Source: Sphingorhabdus sp. | Lineage (GTDB): Bacteria; Pseudomonadota; Alphaproteobacteria; Sphingomonadales; Sphingomonadaceae | Direction of reading: 5' to 3' | Length of the DNA stretch: 62,183 nt | Assembly: GCF_029865925.1 (NCBI RefSeq) | Contig: NZ_JARXAI010000027.1 | Location: 1-62,183 of the forward strand | Part shown: in pieces, positions 16,187 to 25,886 of the stretch | Position numbering within the stretch: the first letter of the stretch is position 1 | Layout of the letters: each line of letters opens with the position of its first letter | Translations under genes and position numbers: made by a program | The notes under the pieces: generated by a model | Database searches by the model: none | Seen by the model: only the letters and a program-made list of their open reading frames with translations | Told to the model about the DNA's origin: nothing

Positions 16187-16215
16187 TTGGCGATGTGGCG
16201 CACGGCTCCTATAGC
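16187..16215 (+). promoter_or_regulatory. Putative promoter of pyrH
   Basis: TTGGCG at 16187-16192 and TATAGC at 16210-16215 are separated by 17 bases, in the 102-base gap between tsf and pyrH. This could give independent transcription of pyrH-frr-uppS and downstream genes. Confidence 0.4.
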
Positions 16216-16249
16216 TGGGCGCCATAATCGTATCAGGGTGAGGGATATT

Positions 16250-16975
16250 ATGAGCGCGCACGGATATCGTCGCATTCTGCTTAAACTATCGGGCGAAGTG
16301 CTTATGGGGGATCAAGCCTATGGCATTGATCCCGTTACTGTGGCGCGCGTTGCCGAAGAGGTAAAAGCTGCGCAGGATACTGGATTGCAACTGTGCCTTG
16401 TAATCGGCGGGGGTAACATCTTCCGGGGTATTTCTGGTGCCGCAAAGGGCATGGACAGGGCGCAGGCCGACTATATGGGCATGCTCGCGACCGTCATGAA
16501 TGCGCTCGCCATGCAAAACGCGCTTGAACAGCTCGGCGTGCCGACCCGCGTGCAGTCTGCCATTGAAATGGACAAGGTCTGCGAACCCGTCATCCGGCGC
16601 CGTGCCGAGCGGCATTTGGAAAAGGGCCGGATAGTTATTTTTGCCGCAGGCGTTGGCGCACCGTTCTTTACTACGGATAGCGGTGCTGCTTTGCGCGCTG
16701 CCGAAATGCAATGCGACGCGTTGTTCAAGGGCACCTCGGTTGATGGTGTATATGATGCCGATCCCAAAAAAGTTTCGACAGCAAAGCGTTATGAAACATT
16801 AAGTTATGACCGCGTCTTAGCAGATAATCTTAAGGTTATGGACGCAAGCGCTGTGTCGTTATGCCGTGACAACAACATTCCTATCGTGGTGTTCTCTATC
16901 CGCGAACGGGGCAATATATTGAAGGTGCTCGACGGAAGCGGCACTTCAACTGTGGTAACAAGCGAAGGAAACTAA
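16250..16975 (+). CDS. pyrH: UMP kinase
   Basis: A 241-residue amino-acid-kinase-fold enzyme that phosphorylates UMP to UDP. Visible motifs are [13 protein letters not shown] (ATP site, N-terminus), IGGGNIFRG (phosphate-binding glycine-rich loop), the UMP-binding stretch [20 protein letters not shown], and [13 protein letters not shown]. The ATG at 16250 was chosen because the kinase fold begins there and GTGAGGG lies just upstream. An open frame from 16154 would add 32 residues foreign to the family. It is followed three bases later by frr. Confidence 0.97.
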   Translation: MSAHGYRRILLKLSGEVLMGDQAYGIDPVTVARVAEEVKAAQDTGLQLCLVIGGGNIFRGISGAAKGMDRAQADYMGMLATVMNALAMQNALEQLGVPTRVQSAIEMDKVCEPVIRRRAERHLEKGRIVIFAAGVGAPFFTTDSGAALRAAEMQCDALFKGTSVDGVYDADPKKVSTAKRYETLSYDRVLADNLKVMDASAVSLCRDNNIPIVVFSIRERGNILKVLDGSGTSTVVTSEGN

Positions 16976-16978
16976 TCC

Positions 16979-17536
16979 ATGCCGCAATATGACAAAACCG
17001 ACGTTGAGCGCCGTATGAAGGGCGCTGTCGATTCATTTAAAAGCGACCTTTCCGGGCTGCGTACCGGCCGCGCCAACGTGACTTTACTCGACCCCGTAGT
17101 CGTCGAAGTTTACGGATCGCACATGCCGTTGAGCCAGGTCGCTACCGTCAGCGCGCCTGAACCACGTTTGCTGTCGGTTCAGGTATGGGACCGCTCAAAC
17201 GTGACGCCAGTGGAAAAAGCCATTCGTTCGGCTGGCCTTGGTTTAAACCCGATTACCGATGGGCAGACTTTGCGCTTGCCTATTCCCGACCTCACCGAGG
17301 AACGCCGTAAAGAACTGGCAAAGCTGGCTGGCCAATATGCCGAGAAAGCCAAAATCGCGATCCGCAACGTGCGTCGCGACGCAAATGACGGTCTAAAAAT
17401 TGACGAGAACAAGAAAGAAATCAGCGAGGACGATCGCAAGCGGTTGGAGACTGCAGTCCAGAAAATGACCGACGAGATGATCAAAGCGGTCGACGAAGCA
17501 GCAGCGCATAAGGAAAAGGAAATCCTGAGCCAGTGA
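16979..17536 (+). CDS. frr: Ribosome recycling factor
   Basis: A 185-residue factor that splits post-termination ribosomes with EF-G. The characteristic [21 protein letters not shown] hinge region and the C-terminal helix with [13 protein letters not shown] are intact, and length equals the family norm. It begins three bases after pyrH and so is probably co-translated. Confidence 0.98.
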   Translation: MPQYDKTDVERRMKGAVDSFKSDLSGLRTGRANVTLLDPVVVEVYGSHMPLSQVATVSAPEPRLLSVQVWDRSNVTPVEKAIRSAGLGLNPITDGQTLRLPIPDLTEERRKELAKLAGQYAEKAKIAIRNVRRDANDGLKIDENKKEISEDDRKRLETAVQKMTDEMIKAVDEAAAHKEKEILSQ

Positions 17537-17587
17537 GGCCGGATACAAACTTCCCTTCCATTCGCTTCGAGCGCGTTTAGATACGTA

Positions 17588-18307
17588 ATGGCGCACGTCG
17601 ATTCGCAACCCGTCCGCATCGCAGCCGGCACAGGCGAAATGCCGCGGCACGTTGCTATCATCATGGATGGCAATGGTCGCTGGGCTAAGAAGCGCATGTT
17701 GCCCCGCGCAATGGGGCACAAGCGCGGCGTTGAGACTGTCCGTAATATTATGCGTGCAGCGGGCGAGCTTGGCCTAGAAACACTTAGCCTTTATGCCTTC
17801 TCTAGCGAGAATTGGAAACGGCCCGCGGAAGAGATAAACGATCTGATGGCGCTAATGCGCGATTTCATCAAATCCGACCTTGATACATTTGCAGAAAATG
17901 ACGTCCGATTAAAAATTATTGGCGATTACAAATCATTATCACCTGATATTGTGGAAATGCTTGAGGAATCGATTGCACGGACGTCGAAGAACAGCCGCAC
18001 GACATTGGCGGTAGCGTTAAATTATGGATCGCAGGACGAGATGGTCCGCGCTGCACGCGCCGCCGCCGCGCAAGGCGAGATAAGCGCGTCCAGTATTGAG
18101 GCCAATCTGGACACCGCTGGCTTGCCGCCGCTGGATTTGCTTATCCGAACGTCTGGCGAGCAGCGTCTTTCTAATTTTATGTTGTGGCAGGCAGCTTATG
18201 CCGAATTCTGGTTCACTGAGACCTTGTGGCCCGATTTCAGCAAGGATGAACTTGCCGCTGCGCTGAACGAATTCGCCCGGCGTGAACGTCGCTATGGTGG
18301 TCGATGA
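17588..18307 (+). CDS. uppS: Undecaprenyl (cis-isoprenyl) diphosphate synthase
   Basis: A 239-residue cis-prenyltransferase that makes the C55 lipid carrier for peptidoglycan and glycans. The catalytic HVAIIMDGNGRWAKKR segment (Asp and Asn of the first conserved region), LYAFSSENWKRP, and the C-terminal LIRTSGEQRLSNFMLWQ...EFWFTETLWPDF regions are complete. The ATG at 17588 leaves about 20 residues before the conserved core. It overlaps cdsA by four bases (ATGA). Confidence 0.97.
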   Translation: MAHVDSQPVRIAAGTGEMPRHVAIIMDGNGRWAKKRMLPRAMGHKRGVETVRNIMRAAGELGLETLSLYAFSSENWKRPAEEINDLMALMRDFIKSDLDTFAENDVRLKIIGDYKSLSPDIVEMLEESIARTSKNSRTTLAVALNYGSQDEMVRAARAAAAQGEISASSIEANLDTAGLPPLDLLIRTSGEQRLSNFMLWQAAYAEFWFTETLWPDFSKDELAAALNEFARRERRYGGR

Positions 18308-19041
18308 ACGATAAGGTTGCGCCGCCCCTTAAACCGCGTTCGGACTTAGGCATACGGACATTGTCCAGCGTTGCTATGATGTCGGTCGCGATCGCTGCGA
18401 TTTGGCTGGGCGGCTATGCCTTTATGGGCCTCGTTATCGCTATAGGCCTTGGTGTATTTTTTGAATTTACCAAATTGGTGTTTGGCTTCGCGCAAAGTCG
18501 GCAGGCGCAGATATTGTGGCTATTGGTCGGTCTGACCTATGTTGGCCTTGCATGTTTGACACTGATGCTGTTCAGCTCGCCTTTCTTCGGCATGACGCCG
18601 GCAATCATGCTCATCGCCGGCGTAATCGGCACGGATGTCGGTTCGTATTTCGCGGGACGAAGCCTTGGCGGCCCCAAAATCGCGCCACATATTAGTCCAT
18701 CCAAAACTTGGTCAGGCCTTATCGGCGGAATGATTGGCGCGGGCCTTATGATGGTTTTTATTCAAGCAGGCATCTACGCCTTCAGGGGCGGTAATGCCGG
18801 TAATGGCGATATCTATCTTGCATATGGCTGGTTCCGTCTATTGCTGACGGGGGCCGCGCTCGCGGTGGTCGCGCAAATTGGTGACTTTTTTGAAAGTTGG
18901 ATGAAGCGTCGGGCAAGGGTCAAAGATTCGGGGTGGCTGATACCCGGTCATGGCGGGTTATTTGACCGGACCGACGGCCTTATCGCTGTCGCTTTTGCTG
19001 CTGGCGTGATCATGCTGTTCCAAAGCGCGACGGCAGGCTAA
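18304..19041 (+). CDS. cdsA: Phosphatidate cytidylyltransferase
   Basis: A 245-residue polytopic inner-membrane enzyme that makes CDP-diacylglycerol. Several hydrophobic segments precede the CDP-alcohol signature near the C-terminus, seen as SPSKTWSGLIGG and DSGWLIPGHGGLFDRTDGL. The ATG overlaps the uppS stop codon, so translation is coupled. Confidence 0.96.
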   Translation: MNDKVAPPLKPRSDLGIRTLSSVAMMSVAIAAIWLGGYAFMGLVIAIGLGVFFEFTKLVFGFAQSRQAQILWLLVGLTYVGLACLTLMLFSSPFFGMTPAIMLIAGVIGTDVGSYFAGRSLGGPKIAPHISPSKTWSGLIGGMIGAGLMMVFIQAGIYAFRGGNAGNGDIYLAYGWFRLLLTGAALAVVAQIGDFFESWMKRRARVKDSGWLIPGHGGLFDRTDGLIAVAFAAGVIMLFQSATAG

Positions 19042-19044
19042 TCC

Positions 19045-20211
19045 ATGACACGCAGCGTTTCCATCTTTGGCGCAACAGGTTCGGTCGGATTGTCGACATT
19101 GGACCTCATTCGTCAGCATCGCGGCGATTACCGCGTGGTCGCATTGACCGCCAACGGCAATGCCGCCGCTATCGCGCAATTGGCGCGCGAATTTAAAGCC
19201 GAGCTTGCCGTTGTTGCCGATGAATCGGCTTATACTGAACTCAAGGACGCTTTGGCGGGGACAAACATTGAAGCCGCAGCGGGTCCAGAAGCGCTTGTAG
19301 AGGCCGCTAGGCGCGATGTGGACTGGACGATGGCCTCTATAGTAGGCTGCGCTGGATTACCCTCTACGATGGCTGCAATCGAGGCTGGGAAGACGGTCGC
19401 TTTGGCCAATAAGGAGGCGCTGGTTTCCGCTGGCGCTTTGATGATGGCAGCGGTGCGCCAATCGAGTGCGGTACTACTCCCCGTCGATAGCGAGCATAAC
19501 GCCATATTCCAATGCCTCGCTGGCGGCAAAATTGACCAAGTGCGTAAGATCACCCTGACCGCAAGCGGCGGACCCTTCCGTGCCTTCTCGCTTGAGGAAA
19601 TGCGGAATGTTACGCCAGCGCAAGCCGTTGCGCATCCCAATTGGGACATGGGTGCAAAAATCAGCATCGATTCCGCAACAATGATGAACAAGGGCCTTGA
19701 ATTGATTGAGGCGTTTCACCTTTTTCCGGTTGGTCTGGATAAGCTTGATATCCTCGTCCATCAGCAATCGGTGATCCATTCGATGGTTGAATATGTCGAT
19801 TGTTCAACGCTGGCACAGTTGGGATCGCCCGATATGCGCATTCCCATTGCAAGCACTCTTGCTTGGCCAGAGCGTATTGCCACGATGTGCAAGCCGCTTG
19901 ATCTTGCTGCAATTGGCCAGCTTACGTTCGAGCAGCCTGATGTGGTCCGCTTCCCCGCGCTTCGGCTTGCGCGCGCAGCTATTACCGAAGGCGGTGCAAA
20001 GCCTGCTATCTTAAACGCAGCGAACGAGGTTGCAGTGGCGGCCTTTTTGGACGGCAAGATGAGGTTCCTGGAAATTGCATCCCTAGTCGAAGAAACCCTG
20101 ACGACTTATGCGCCCGCAGCACCTATCAATTTGGATGACCTGTTCAGCATTGATGCAGGCGCCCGCAGTTACGCGCAGAACGAATTGGAGAAACTAACCC
20201 GTGGCCGCTGA
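19045..20211 (+). CDS. dxr: 1-deoxy-D-xylulose 5-phosphate reductoisomerase
   Basis: A 388-residue NADPH-dependent enzyme of the MEP isoprenoid pathway, supplying precursors to UppS two genes upstream. The NADPH-binding N-terminus is SIFGATGSVGLSTLDLIRQH. The active site includes ANKEALVSAG, LLPVDSEHNAIFQCL (metal and substrate) and SGGPFR. The catalytic loop is seen in HPNWDMGAKISIDSATMMNK. It begins three bases after cdsA and overlaps rseP by eleven bases. Confidence 0.97.
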   Translation: MTRSVSIFGATGSVGLSTLDLIRQHRGDYRVVALTANGNAAAIAQLAREFKAELAVVADESAYTELKDALAGTNIEAAAGPEALVEAARRDVDWTMASIVGCAGLPSTMAAIEAGKTVALANKEALVSAGALMMAAVRQSSAVLLPVDSEHNAIFQCLAGGKIDQVRKITLTASGGPFRAFSLEEMRNVTPAQAVAHPNWDMGAKISIDSATMMNKGLELIEAFHLFPVGLDKLDILVHQQSVIHSMVEYVDCSTLAQLGSPDMRIPIASTLAWPERIATMCKPLDLAAIGQLTFEQPDVVRFPALRLARAAITEGGAKPAILNAANEVAVAAFLDGKMRFLEIASLVEETLTTYAPAAPINLDDLFSIDAGARSYAQNELEKLTRGR

Positions 20212-21322
20212 ATCCCCCAACATTATTCTTACCCTTTTCGCGTTTCTCGCGCTGATTGGTTCTCTTGTCGTGGTGCACGAACTGGGTCATTATGCCGTGG
20301 GTCGTTGGTTTGGGGTGAAGGCCGAGAAATTCTCGATCGGTTTTGGACCGCAGATTTGGGGGCGCGTAGACAAGCGCGGTACGTTATGGCGCGTTGGCCT
20401 GTTGCCATTGGGGGGCTTTGTCCAGTTTGCGGGTGACATGAATCCTGCAAGCCAAGCAGACGAAAGCTGGAAGCAATTGCCGGAGCATGAGCGCAATCAG
20501 ACGTTCCAATCGAAAACATTGTGGCAACGTGCTCTGATCGTAGCAGCTGGGCCTGCAGTTAATTTTCTTCTCGCAATCCTTATCGCCATGGGCTTCCTGC
20601 TTGCATTTGGTAAATCAGTAACGCCGCCAGTCGTCGATGTCGTTCAACCGAGGAGTGCGGCTGCGGCGGCTGGAATTCAGATCGGCGATCGGATCCTGAC
20701 GTTGAATGGCCGAACTATCGAAACTTTCGATGCGATGGCCCGCGAGGTCGTTATGATTCCAGGCGAAAAAATAGTCATGGAAATCGAGCGAAACGGTGCG
20801 CGGTTTGAAAAGCAAGCTACCGTAGCTGCGGTCACTGAAGTGGACAGGTTCGGTAATGAATATCGGATTGGTCGCATTGGCATTGGTGCAAGCAATTCGG
20901 AAACGCGCGAAGTAGGCCTGCTTGAGGCGCCTTGGGCAGCCGTGAAGCAAACAGGCAATATTCTGCGCCAACAGGTCATTGGTCTTGGGCAGATAATCTC
21001 TGGTCGTCGGCCCATTTCCGAACTTGGCGGTCCCTTGAAAATCGCCAAAGTTTCTGGCGAGGCCATGAGCTTGGGCATATTGACGTTTATAAGCCTAGCC
21101 GCTTTGATTTCGATTAACTTGGGGTTCATCAATCTACTGCCAATCCCCATGCTCGATGGAGGGCATTTGTTGCTTTACGGTATTGAGGCAGTGCGGAGGC
21201 GACCAGCCACACCGCAAGTGCAGGAGTGGGCTTTCCGTGCAGGATTTGCGATGCTGGCAGCGTTCATGTTAATGGTAACATTCAACGACCTCACGTCTTT
21301 CGGTCTTTTCGGTAGCAGTTGA
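20201..21322 (+). CDS. rseP: Site-2 zinc metalloprotease RseP
   Basis: A 373-residue intramembrane M50 protease. The first membrane segment carries the zinc motif VVVHELGHYAVG. A single PDZ domain (about 120-210, with VVDVVQPRSAAAAAGIQIGDRI) follows, and the last membrane segments contain NLGFINLLPIPMLDGGH with the third zinc ligand Asp. One PDZ domain, not two, is visible. The start is GTG at 20201 inside the end of dxr. It probably cleaves anti-sigma factors and leftover signal peptides. Confidence 0.95.
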   Translation: MAAESPNIILTLFAFLALIGSLVVVHELGHYAVGRWFGVKAEKFSIGFGPQIWGRVDKRGTLWRVGLLPLGGFVQFAGDMNPASQADESWKQLPEHERNQTFQSKTLWQRALIVAAGPAVNFLLAILIAMGFLLAFGKSVTPPVVDVVQPRSAAAAAGIQIGDRILTLNGRTIETFDAMAREVVMIPGEKIVMEIERNGARFEKQATVAAVTEVDRFGNEYRIGRIGIGASNSETREVGLLEAPWAAVKQTGNILRQQVIGLGQIISGRRPISELGGPLKIAKVSGEAMSLGILTFISLAALISINLGFINLLPIPMLDGGHLLLYGIEAVRRRPATPQVQEWAFRAGFAMLAAFMLMVTFNDLTSFGLFGSS

Positions 21323-21423
21323 GGGCATTGCATACTTGATTGCGCGCGCTGCATCGGGCAGGGACGCAAAAATATTTTAGCGGCAGTTTGCCAACGACCG
21401 GTGGCGGCCGGACATCAGATCGG

Positions 21424-24075
21424 ATGACAATGGAAAGTAGACCTCTCGGCAACTTCAAAAGCTTTGGCGTATTTTTGATGGGTTCGACTGCGCTTGCGGC
21501 GACGGGCAGCATGACACCGGCTTTTGCGCAAGCTGCACCCGCGATACCAGTTGCCCAGCCTGAGGCAGCGGCACTTGCCGAGATTATCCAATCCATCACT
21601 GTTGTCGGAACGCAGCGACTCGAAGCGGATACTGTGCGGTCTTACATCCGGTTACGCACCGGCCAACAATGGACTCAGGTATCTGCCGACCAAGCGCTTA
21701 AGGACCTCTACGCGACCGAATTGTTCGCCGATGTCTCCGTGCGCAACAATTCCGGCGCGGTTGTCATCGAAGTGCGAGAAAATCCAGTCGTGAACCGCAT
21801 CATTCTTGAAGGCAATAAGCGCATCAAGAATGACAAGATTGAACCTGAGATAAAGCTTGCGCCTCGTCAGATTTATTCGCGGTCTAAGGTACGGGCTGAC
21901 GTTGCACGCATTGTCGAGTTATATAAGCGTCAAGGGCGCTTTGCTGCGGTTGTTGAACCAAAGCTGGTTCAGCTTGACCAAAACCGCGTTGATATCGTGT
22001 TTGAAATTACCGAAGGGCCAAAGTCGAAGGTTCAACAGATCAATATCATCGGCAACGACAAGTTCTCCGACGGCCAGTTGCGCGGCGAAATGGTCACGAA
22101 GCAAGCGCGTTTTTACCGCTTCTTCAGCTCAGGCACCAGCTACGATCCAGACCGCTTGGCGTTTGATCAGCAGAAATTGCGCCAATTTTACCTGACCCAG
22201 GGCTATGCCGATTTCCGCGTTGTTTCGGCGGTGGCCGAACTCACCCCTGATAAGCAAGACTTCATCATCACCTATGTGGTTGAAGAAGGTAGCCGCTATA
22301 AATTCGGCGATGTGAGAGTAGAAAGCCAGATCCGCGATTTCGACTCAGGCCGTCTAACAGCCACGTTGCGCATGAAAAAAGGCGATTACTACAATGCTAA
22401 AATGGTTGAAGACACGGTAGAGAGCCTATCCGAAACGGCTGGTTTATTTGGTTATGCCTTTGCCGATGTGAACCCGGACTTCCAGCGGGACAAAGAGACG
22501 TTGACGATGGGCATTACGTTTAATGTTGCGGAATCACCGCGCGTTTTCGTCGAGCGCGTCGACATTAACGGCAACACGCTGACCCAAGACAAGGTCGTTC
22601 GCCGGGAATTCCGCCTGAACGAAGGCGACGGCTTTAACAGCATTCAGGTGAAGCGGACTGCGGAGCGCATCAAGTCGCTTGGCTATTTTCAGGAAGATCT
22701 GGAAGTCGAACAGGCGCAGGGCAGTGCGCCTGACCGTATCGTTCTAACCACCAATATCGAAGAAAAAGCGACTGGGGAGCTGTCACTATCAGCCGGCTTC
22801 TCCTCGATTGAAAACTTCATCTTTCAAGGGTCAATCCGCCAGCGCAACTTTCGCGGCCTTGGCCAAGAATTACGAACCAACATTTCCTATTCGTCTTATT
22901 CGAAATCAGCAGAAATTGGATTTACGGAGCCGTATCTGTTTGACCGTTCGATGGCGATTTCAGGCGACATATTCCGCCGTGATTTAAACAGCTTTAACTT
23001 CTTTAATAACCAGCGCAACACGACCTACCAGCAGGCAACAACAGGCTTCCAGTTGCGTCTTGGCGTGCCGGTCAACGAATATATTTATTTTCAGGCACGG
23101 TACGGATTAAGCCAAGACGATGTTACGCTTGATGAAAACACATTTTTTTCCGGAAATCCGCCGACCTGTGACCCTATCCTCGCAGGGCGCTTTCTCTGTG
23201 ATGCCATAGGTAAGCGCATGACGTCGTCGCTGGGCTACACATTGTTATATGATGACCGGGATAACCGGATCCGTCCAACCCGTGGCCAAAGCTTGGGTAT
23301 CAGCCAGGATTTCGCAGGGCTTGGCGGTAGCGTCAAATATATCAAAACCCGAATTAACGCTGACAAATATTGGAAGCCGTTTGGTAATTTCGTTTTCGGC
23401 TTGTCGTTTGAGAGCGGGTATATCCATCCTTTGGAAAACCGTGGGCTTTCGGGGATCGACGATGTCCGTTTAACGGATCGCTTCTACTTGGGTGAGCCGC
23501 AAATGCGTGGTTTCGATATTCGCGGTGTAGGACCGCGCGTTCAACGTATTTTTCAGGAAGGCAAGATTGTGAACGGCGTCGCGGTTAATAACCCGATTAC
23601 TGACCGCAACCAGATCCAAGACGATGCCATTGGGGGCCGCTTCTATTATATGGGGCGTGGAGAATTGCAGATCCCATTGGGTAGCGGCGCTAAGGAGTTG
23701 GGCCTGCGTCCGTCTCTGTTTATCGATGTCGGATCCGTGTTTGACGTTACGCGGCCAGTCCTGCAGAGCGTGCAGCAACGCGAAGTGTTGGCAGATGGCA
23801 CACAAGGCGGACTGCTATATTATTTTGTCGATAGTGCTGGGGCACTTCAGACGTCTACCACCGCAGTTAATGGCGATGGCTCTGCACGGGTCGCGGCGTT
23901 CCGGTTCAAAGAAGAATTCCTCGGCGACACATGGAAACCGCGCCTGTCGGTTGGATTTGGCGTAAACTGGAACTCACCATTTGGTCCATTCAGGATAGAC
24001 CTCGCGCGGGTTCTGCTAAAGCAGCCGGGCGACGACACCAAATCATTTACTTTCAACGTAGGGACTCAATTCTAA
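21424..24075 (+). CDS. bamA: Outer membrane protein assembly factor BamA
   Basis: An 883-residue Omp85 protein, the central insertase for outer-membrane beta-barrels. A signal peptide (to about residue 37, cleavage after PAFA) is followed by five POTRA domains (about 55-450; for example VVGTQRLEADTVRSYIRLR and VERVDINGNTLTQDKVVRRE). A 16-strand barrel follows, with the conserved GSIRQRNFRGLGQELR, TEPYLFDRSM and ending FTFNVGTQF. The start could be either ATG at 21424 or ATG at 21430; an upstream TTG at 21340 would precede the signal peptide by 28 residues and is unlikely. It overlaps the next gene by one base (TAATG). Confidence 0.97.
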   Translation: MTMESRPLGNFKSFGVFLMGSTALAATGSMTPAFAQAAPAIPVAQPEAAALAEIIQSITVVGTQRLEADTVRSYIRLRTGQQWTQVSADQALKDLYATELFADVSVRNNSGAVVIEVRENPVVNRIILEGNKRIKNDKIEPEIKLAPRQIYSRSKVRADVARIVELYKRQGRFAAVVEPKLVQLDQNRVDIVFEITEGPKSKVQQINIIGNDKFSDGQLRGEMVTKQARFYRFFSSGTSYDPDRLAFDQQKLRQFYLTQGYADFRVVSAVAELTPDKQDFIITYVVEEGSRYKFGDVRVESQIRDFDSGRLTATLRMKKGDYYNAKMVEDTVESLSETAGLFGYAFADVNPDFQRDKETLTMGITFNVAESPRVFVERVDINGNTLTQDKVVRREFRLNEGDGFNSIQVKRTAERIKSLGYFQEDLEVEQAQGSAPDRIVLTTNIEEKATGELSLSAGFSSIENFIFQGSIRQRNFRGLGQELRTNISYSSYSKSAEIGFTEPYLFDRSMAISGDIFRRDLNSFNFFNNQRNTTYQQATTGFQLRLGVPVNEYIYFQARYGLSQDDVTLDENTFFSGNPPTCDPILAGRFLCDAIGKRMTSSLGYTLLYDDRDNRIRPTRGQSLGISQDFAGLGGSVKYIKTRINADKYWKPFGNFVFGLSFESGYIHPLENRGLSGIDDVRLTDRFYLGEPQMRGFDIRGVGPRVQRIFQEGKIVNGVAVNNPITDRNQIQDDAIGGRFYYMGRGELQIPLGSGAKELGLRPSLFIDVGSVFDVTRPVLQSVQQREVLADGTQGGLLYYFVDSAGALQTSTTAVNGDGSARVAAFRFKEEFLGDTWKPRLSVGFGVNWNSPFGPFRIDLARVLLKQPGDDTKSFTFNVGTQF

Positions 24076-24767
24076 TGAACATTCGTAAAACCGCCCTTGA
24101 GGCCGCTCTTTTGTCGGCAGTTGTTATCACTGCACCAGCATCTGCTCAGGTATCGGGTATCGCAACGTCAGACACGGCAGTCGCTATCTTGCGTTCAAAG
24201 GCGCTGGGCGCTGCGTATCAGCAGATCGGCACGCAATATGCGGCCGTATCGCAGCAGCTTCAAACAAAGCGTCAAGAAATCAACAACCTGAATGCGCAGC
24301 TTGATACCGACAAGAACAAAGAACTGACACAGGCTGAGCTCGATGTTGCGATTAAGGCAAAAAACCCGCTGCTTGCGCAGATTGACGCGAAGCAAAAGGA
24401 AATGAGCGCGCTTCAGGATCCGGTTATCCTTGCACAGCTATATTCCATCGAGCAGATTGCTCTGAAATATGAAGCGGCACAGCAGGCTGTTATCACGGCC
24501 AAGCGCATCAACGTCATCCTCGCTCCGGACGCATTTGTTTGGGCGCCAGAATCGGTTGACGTCACGACTGCAATTACTGCTGAACTCGATAAGCTATTGC
24601 CTGCCGTCACGATCACACCGCCAGCCGGTTGGCGTCCTTCGCGCCAGATTGGTACGCTGTACCAGCAAATCCAGCAGTTGATTAACAACGCGTCACAACA
24701 AGCACAAGCGCAGGCCGCCGCTGCTCAGTCACCGGCATCTGCTGCTGCACAACCCGACAGCCGTTAA
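24075..24767 (+). CDS. skp: OmpH/Skp family periplasmic chaperone
   Basis: A 230-residue periplasmic protein with an N-terminal signal peptide (about 1-25, ending ASAQ). A long helical, Gln/Lys-rich coiled coil follows (about 45-150, including [19 protein letters not shown]), as in the tentacles of Skp. An Ala/Gln/Ser-rich tail makes it longer than E. coli Skp (161). The start ATG shares its A with the BamA stop codon, and Skp delivers unfolded outer-membrane proteins to BamA, so coupling makes sense. The assignment rests on position and fold pattern, since Skp sequences are weakly conserved. Confidence 0.85.
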   Translation: MNIRKTALEAALLSAVVITAPASAQVSGIATSDTAVAILRSKALGAAYQQIGTQYAAVSQQLQTKRQEINNLNAQLDTDKNKELTQAELDVAIKAKNPLLAQIDAKQKEMSALQDPVILAQLYSIEQIALKYEAAQQAVITAKRINVILAPDAFVWAPESVDVTTAITAELDKLLPAVTITPPAGWRPSRQIGTLYQQIQQLINNASQQAQAQAAAAQSPASAAAQPDSR

Positions 24768-24772
24768 TCTGC

Positions 24773-25234
24773 ATGTCGGGGGACGATTACAGCAATTACG
24801 ACGTCCGCAGGGTGATGGCGGTGCTTCCGCACCGCTACCCCATGCTCTTAGTCGATCGGGTAGAAGAGCTCGTTCCCGACGAGCGTATTTGCGCCGTCAA
24901 GGCCGTGACTATGAATGAAGGGTTCTTTCAGGGACATTTTCCTGGAAGGCCTATCATGCCCGGCGTGATGATTGTTGAAGCACTTGCCCAAGCAGCTGGT
25001 GTTTTGGCGATGGAAAGCCTTGGTCTTATAGGTTCAGGCAAGCTTGTGTATTTCATGTCGATTGACAATGCCAAGTTCCGTGCGCCCGTCGAACCTGGCT
25101 GTCTTTTACATCTTCATGTCACGTTTGTCCAAAAGCGCGCGCGCGTCTGCAAATTTGCCGGGCGTGCTATGGTTGGCGACCAAGTCGCTGCTGAAGCCGA
25201 GTTTATGGCGATGATTGCTGAGCCGCCTGCTTAA
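24773..25234 (+). CDS. fabZ: 3-hydroxyacyl-ACP dehydratase FabZ
   Basis: A 153-residue hot-dog-fold dehydratase of fatty-acid synthesis. The signature [13 protein letters not shown] contains the catalytic His, and [20 protein letters not shown] contains the second conserved motif with the catalytic Glu. It starts six bases after skp. In most Gram-negative bacteria fabZ here is flanked by lpxD and lpxA; both are absent, which fits an organism that uses glycosphingolipids in place of lipopolysaccharide. Confidence 0.96.
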   Translation: MSGDDYSNYDVRRVMAVLPHRYPMLLVDRVEELVPDERICAVKAVTMNEGFFQGHFPGRPIMPGVMIVEALAQAAGVLAMESLGLIGSGKLVYFMSIDNAKFRAPVEPGCLLHLHVTFVQKRARVCKFAGRAMVGDQVAAEAEFMAMIAEPPA

Positions 25235-25388
25235 ACGGCAGGGCCTAGCCCAAAGCGTAACTTGGCCTGAGGGCTGCGGTTATTTTTAACAGTCAGTTCT
25301 TGCCTTCTTTAAGCGTGCCCGCTATGCGCGTCGCTTCCGAATTTAGGGCCCCCGGTCGGAAACCGTTGGCTGAGCAAAGGAATTATGT

Positions 25389-25616
25389 ATGAAAGCCGAC
25401 ATTCACCCCGATTATCACATGATCAAGGTGCAGATGACCGACGGAACTGTCTTCGAAACGCGCTCCACGTGGGGCAAGGAAGGCGACACGTTGGCATTGG
25501 ATATCGATCCAACCTCGCATCCAGCATGGACCGGTGGATCAGGCCGTATGCTTGACACTGGTGGCCGCGTTGCCCAGTTTAACAAGCGTTTTGGCGGCCT
25601 CAGCCTCAAAAAGTAA
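25389..25616 (+). CDS. rpmE: 50S ribosomal protein L31, cysteine-free form
   Basis: A 75-residue large-subunit protein beginning [20 protein letters not shown] and ending with FNKRFGGL. It lacks the CxxC zinc motifs of the E. coli form, the usual state for alphaproteobacterial L31. Start ATG at 25389 follows AAAGGAATT. It is separated by 154 bases from fabZ and so is probably transcribed on its own. Confidence 0.95.
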   Translation: MKADIHPDYHMIKVQMTDGTVFETRSTWGKEGDTLALDIDPTSHPAWTGGSGRMLDTGGRVAQFNKRFGGLSLKK

Positions 25617-25627
25617 GAATATTCATG

Positions 25628-25647
25628 TGCCGGGTTGACGCCCGGCA
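25628..25647 (+). other. Hairpin after rpmE
   Basis: TGCCGGG (25628-25634) and CCCGGCA (25641-25647) form a perfect 7-bp stem around TTGACG, eleven bases after the rpmE stop. No T-run follows. It may protect the rpmE mRNA end or act as a weak terminator before tRNA-His. Confidence 0.5.
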
Positions 25648-25700
25648 TAGGGTAATTCTAAGCCTAAAGAATAGGAGCGCGTCTGCCTCAGTGACGCTAT

Positions 25701-25778
25701 GGCGATCGTAGCTCAGTTGGTTAGAGCGCTGGTTTGTGGTACCAGAGGTCGGGGGTTCAAGACCCCTCGGTCGCCCCA
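25701..25778 (+). tRNA. tRNA-His (GTG anticodon)
   Basis: A complete cloverleaf: acceptor stem GCGATCG (25702-25708) pairing with CGGTCGC (25768-25774); D arm containing AGTTGGTTAGA; anticodon stem CTGGT/ACCAG around TTGTGGT with anticodon GTG; T arm with GGGGGTTCAAGACCCCT. An extra G at 25701 can pair with C73, the identity mark of histidine tRNA. CCA is encoded (25776-25778). Confidence 0.97.
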
Positions 25779-25886
25779 TTTATCTCCCTCCATATTCTGG
25801 ATGACATTTCAGGCGCGTAATATTATTACACGTTCTCGTAATTTGATTTCGAAGCCGCAATGCGGCATTTTCGCACAGGGGAATGC

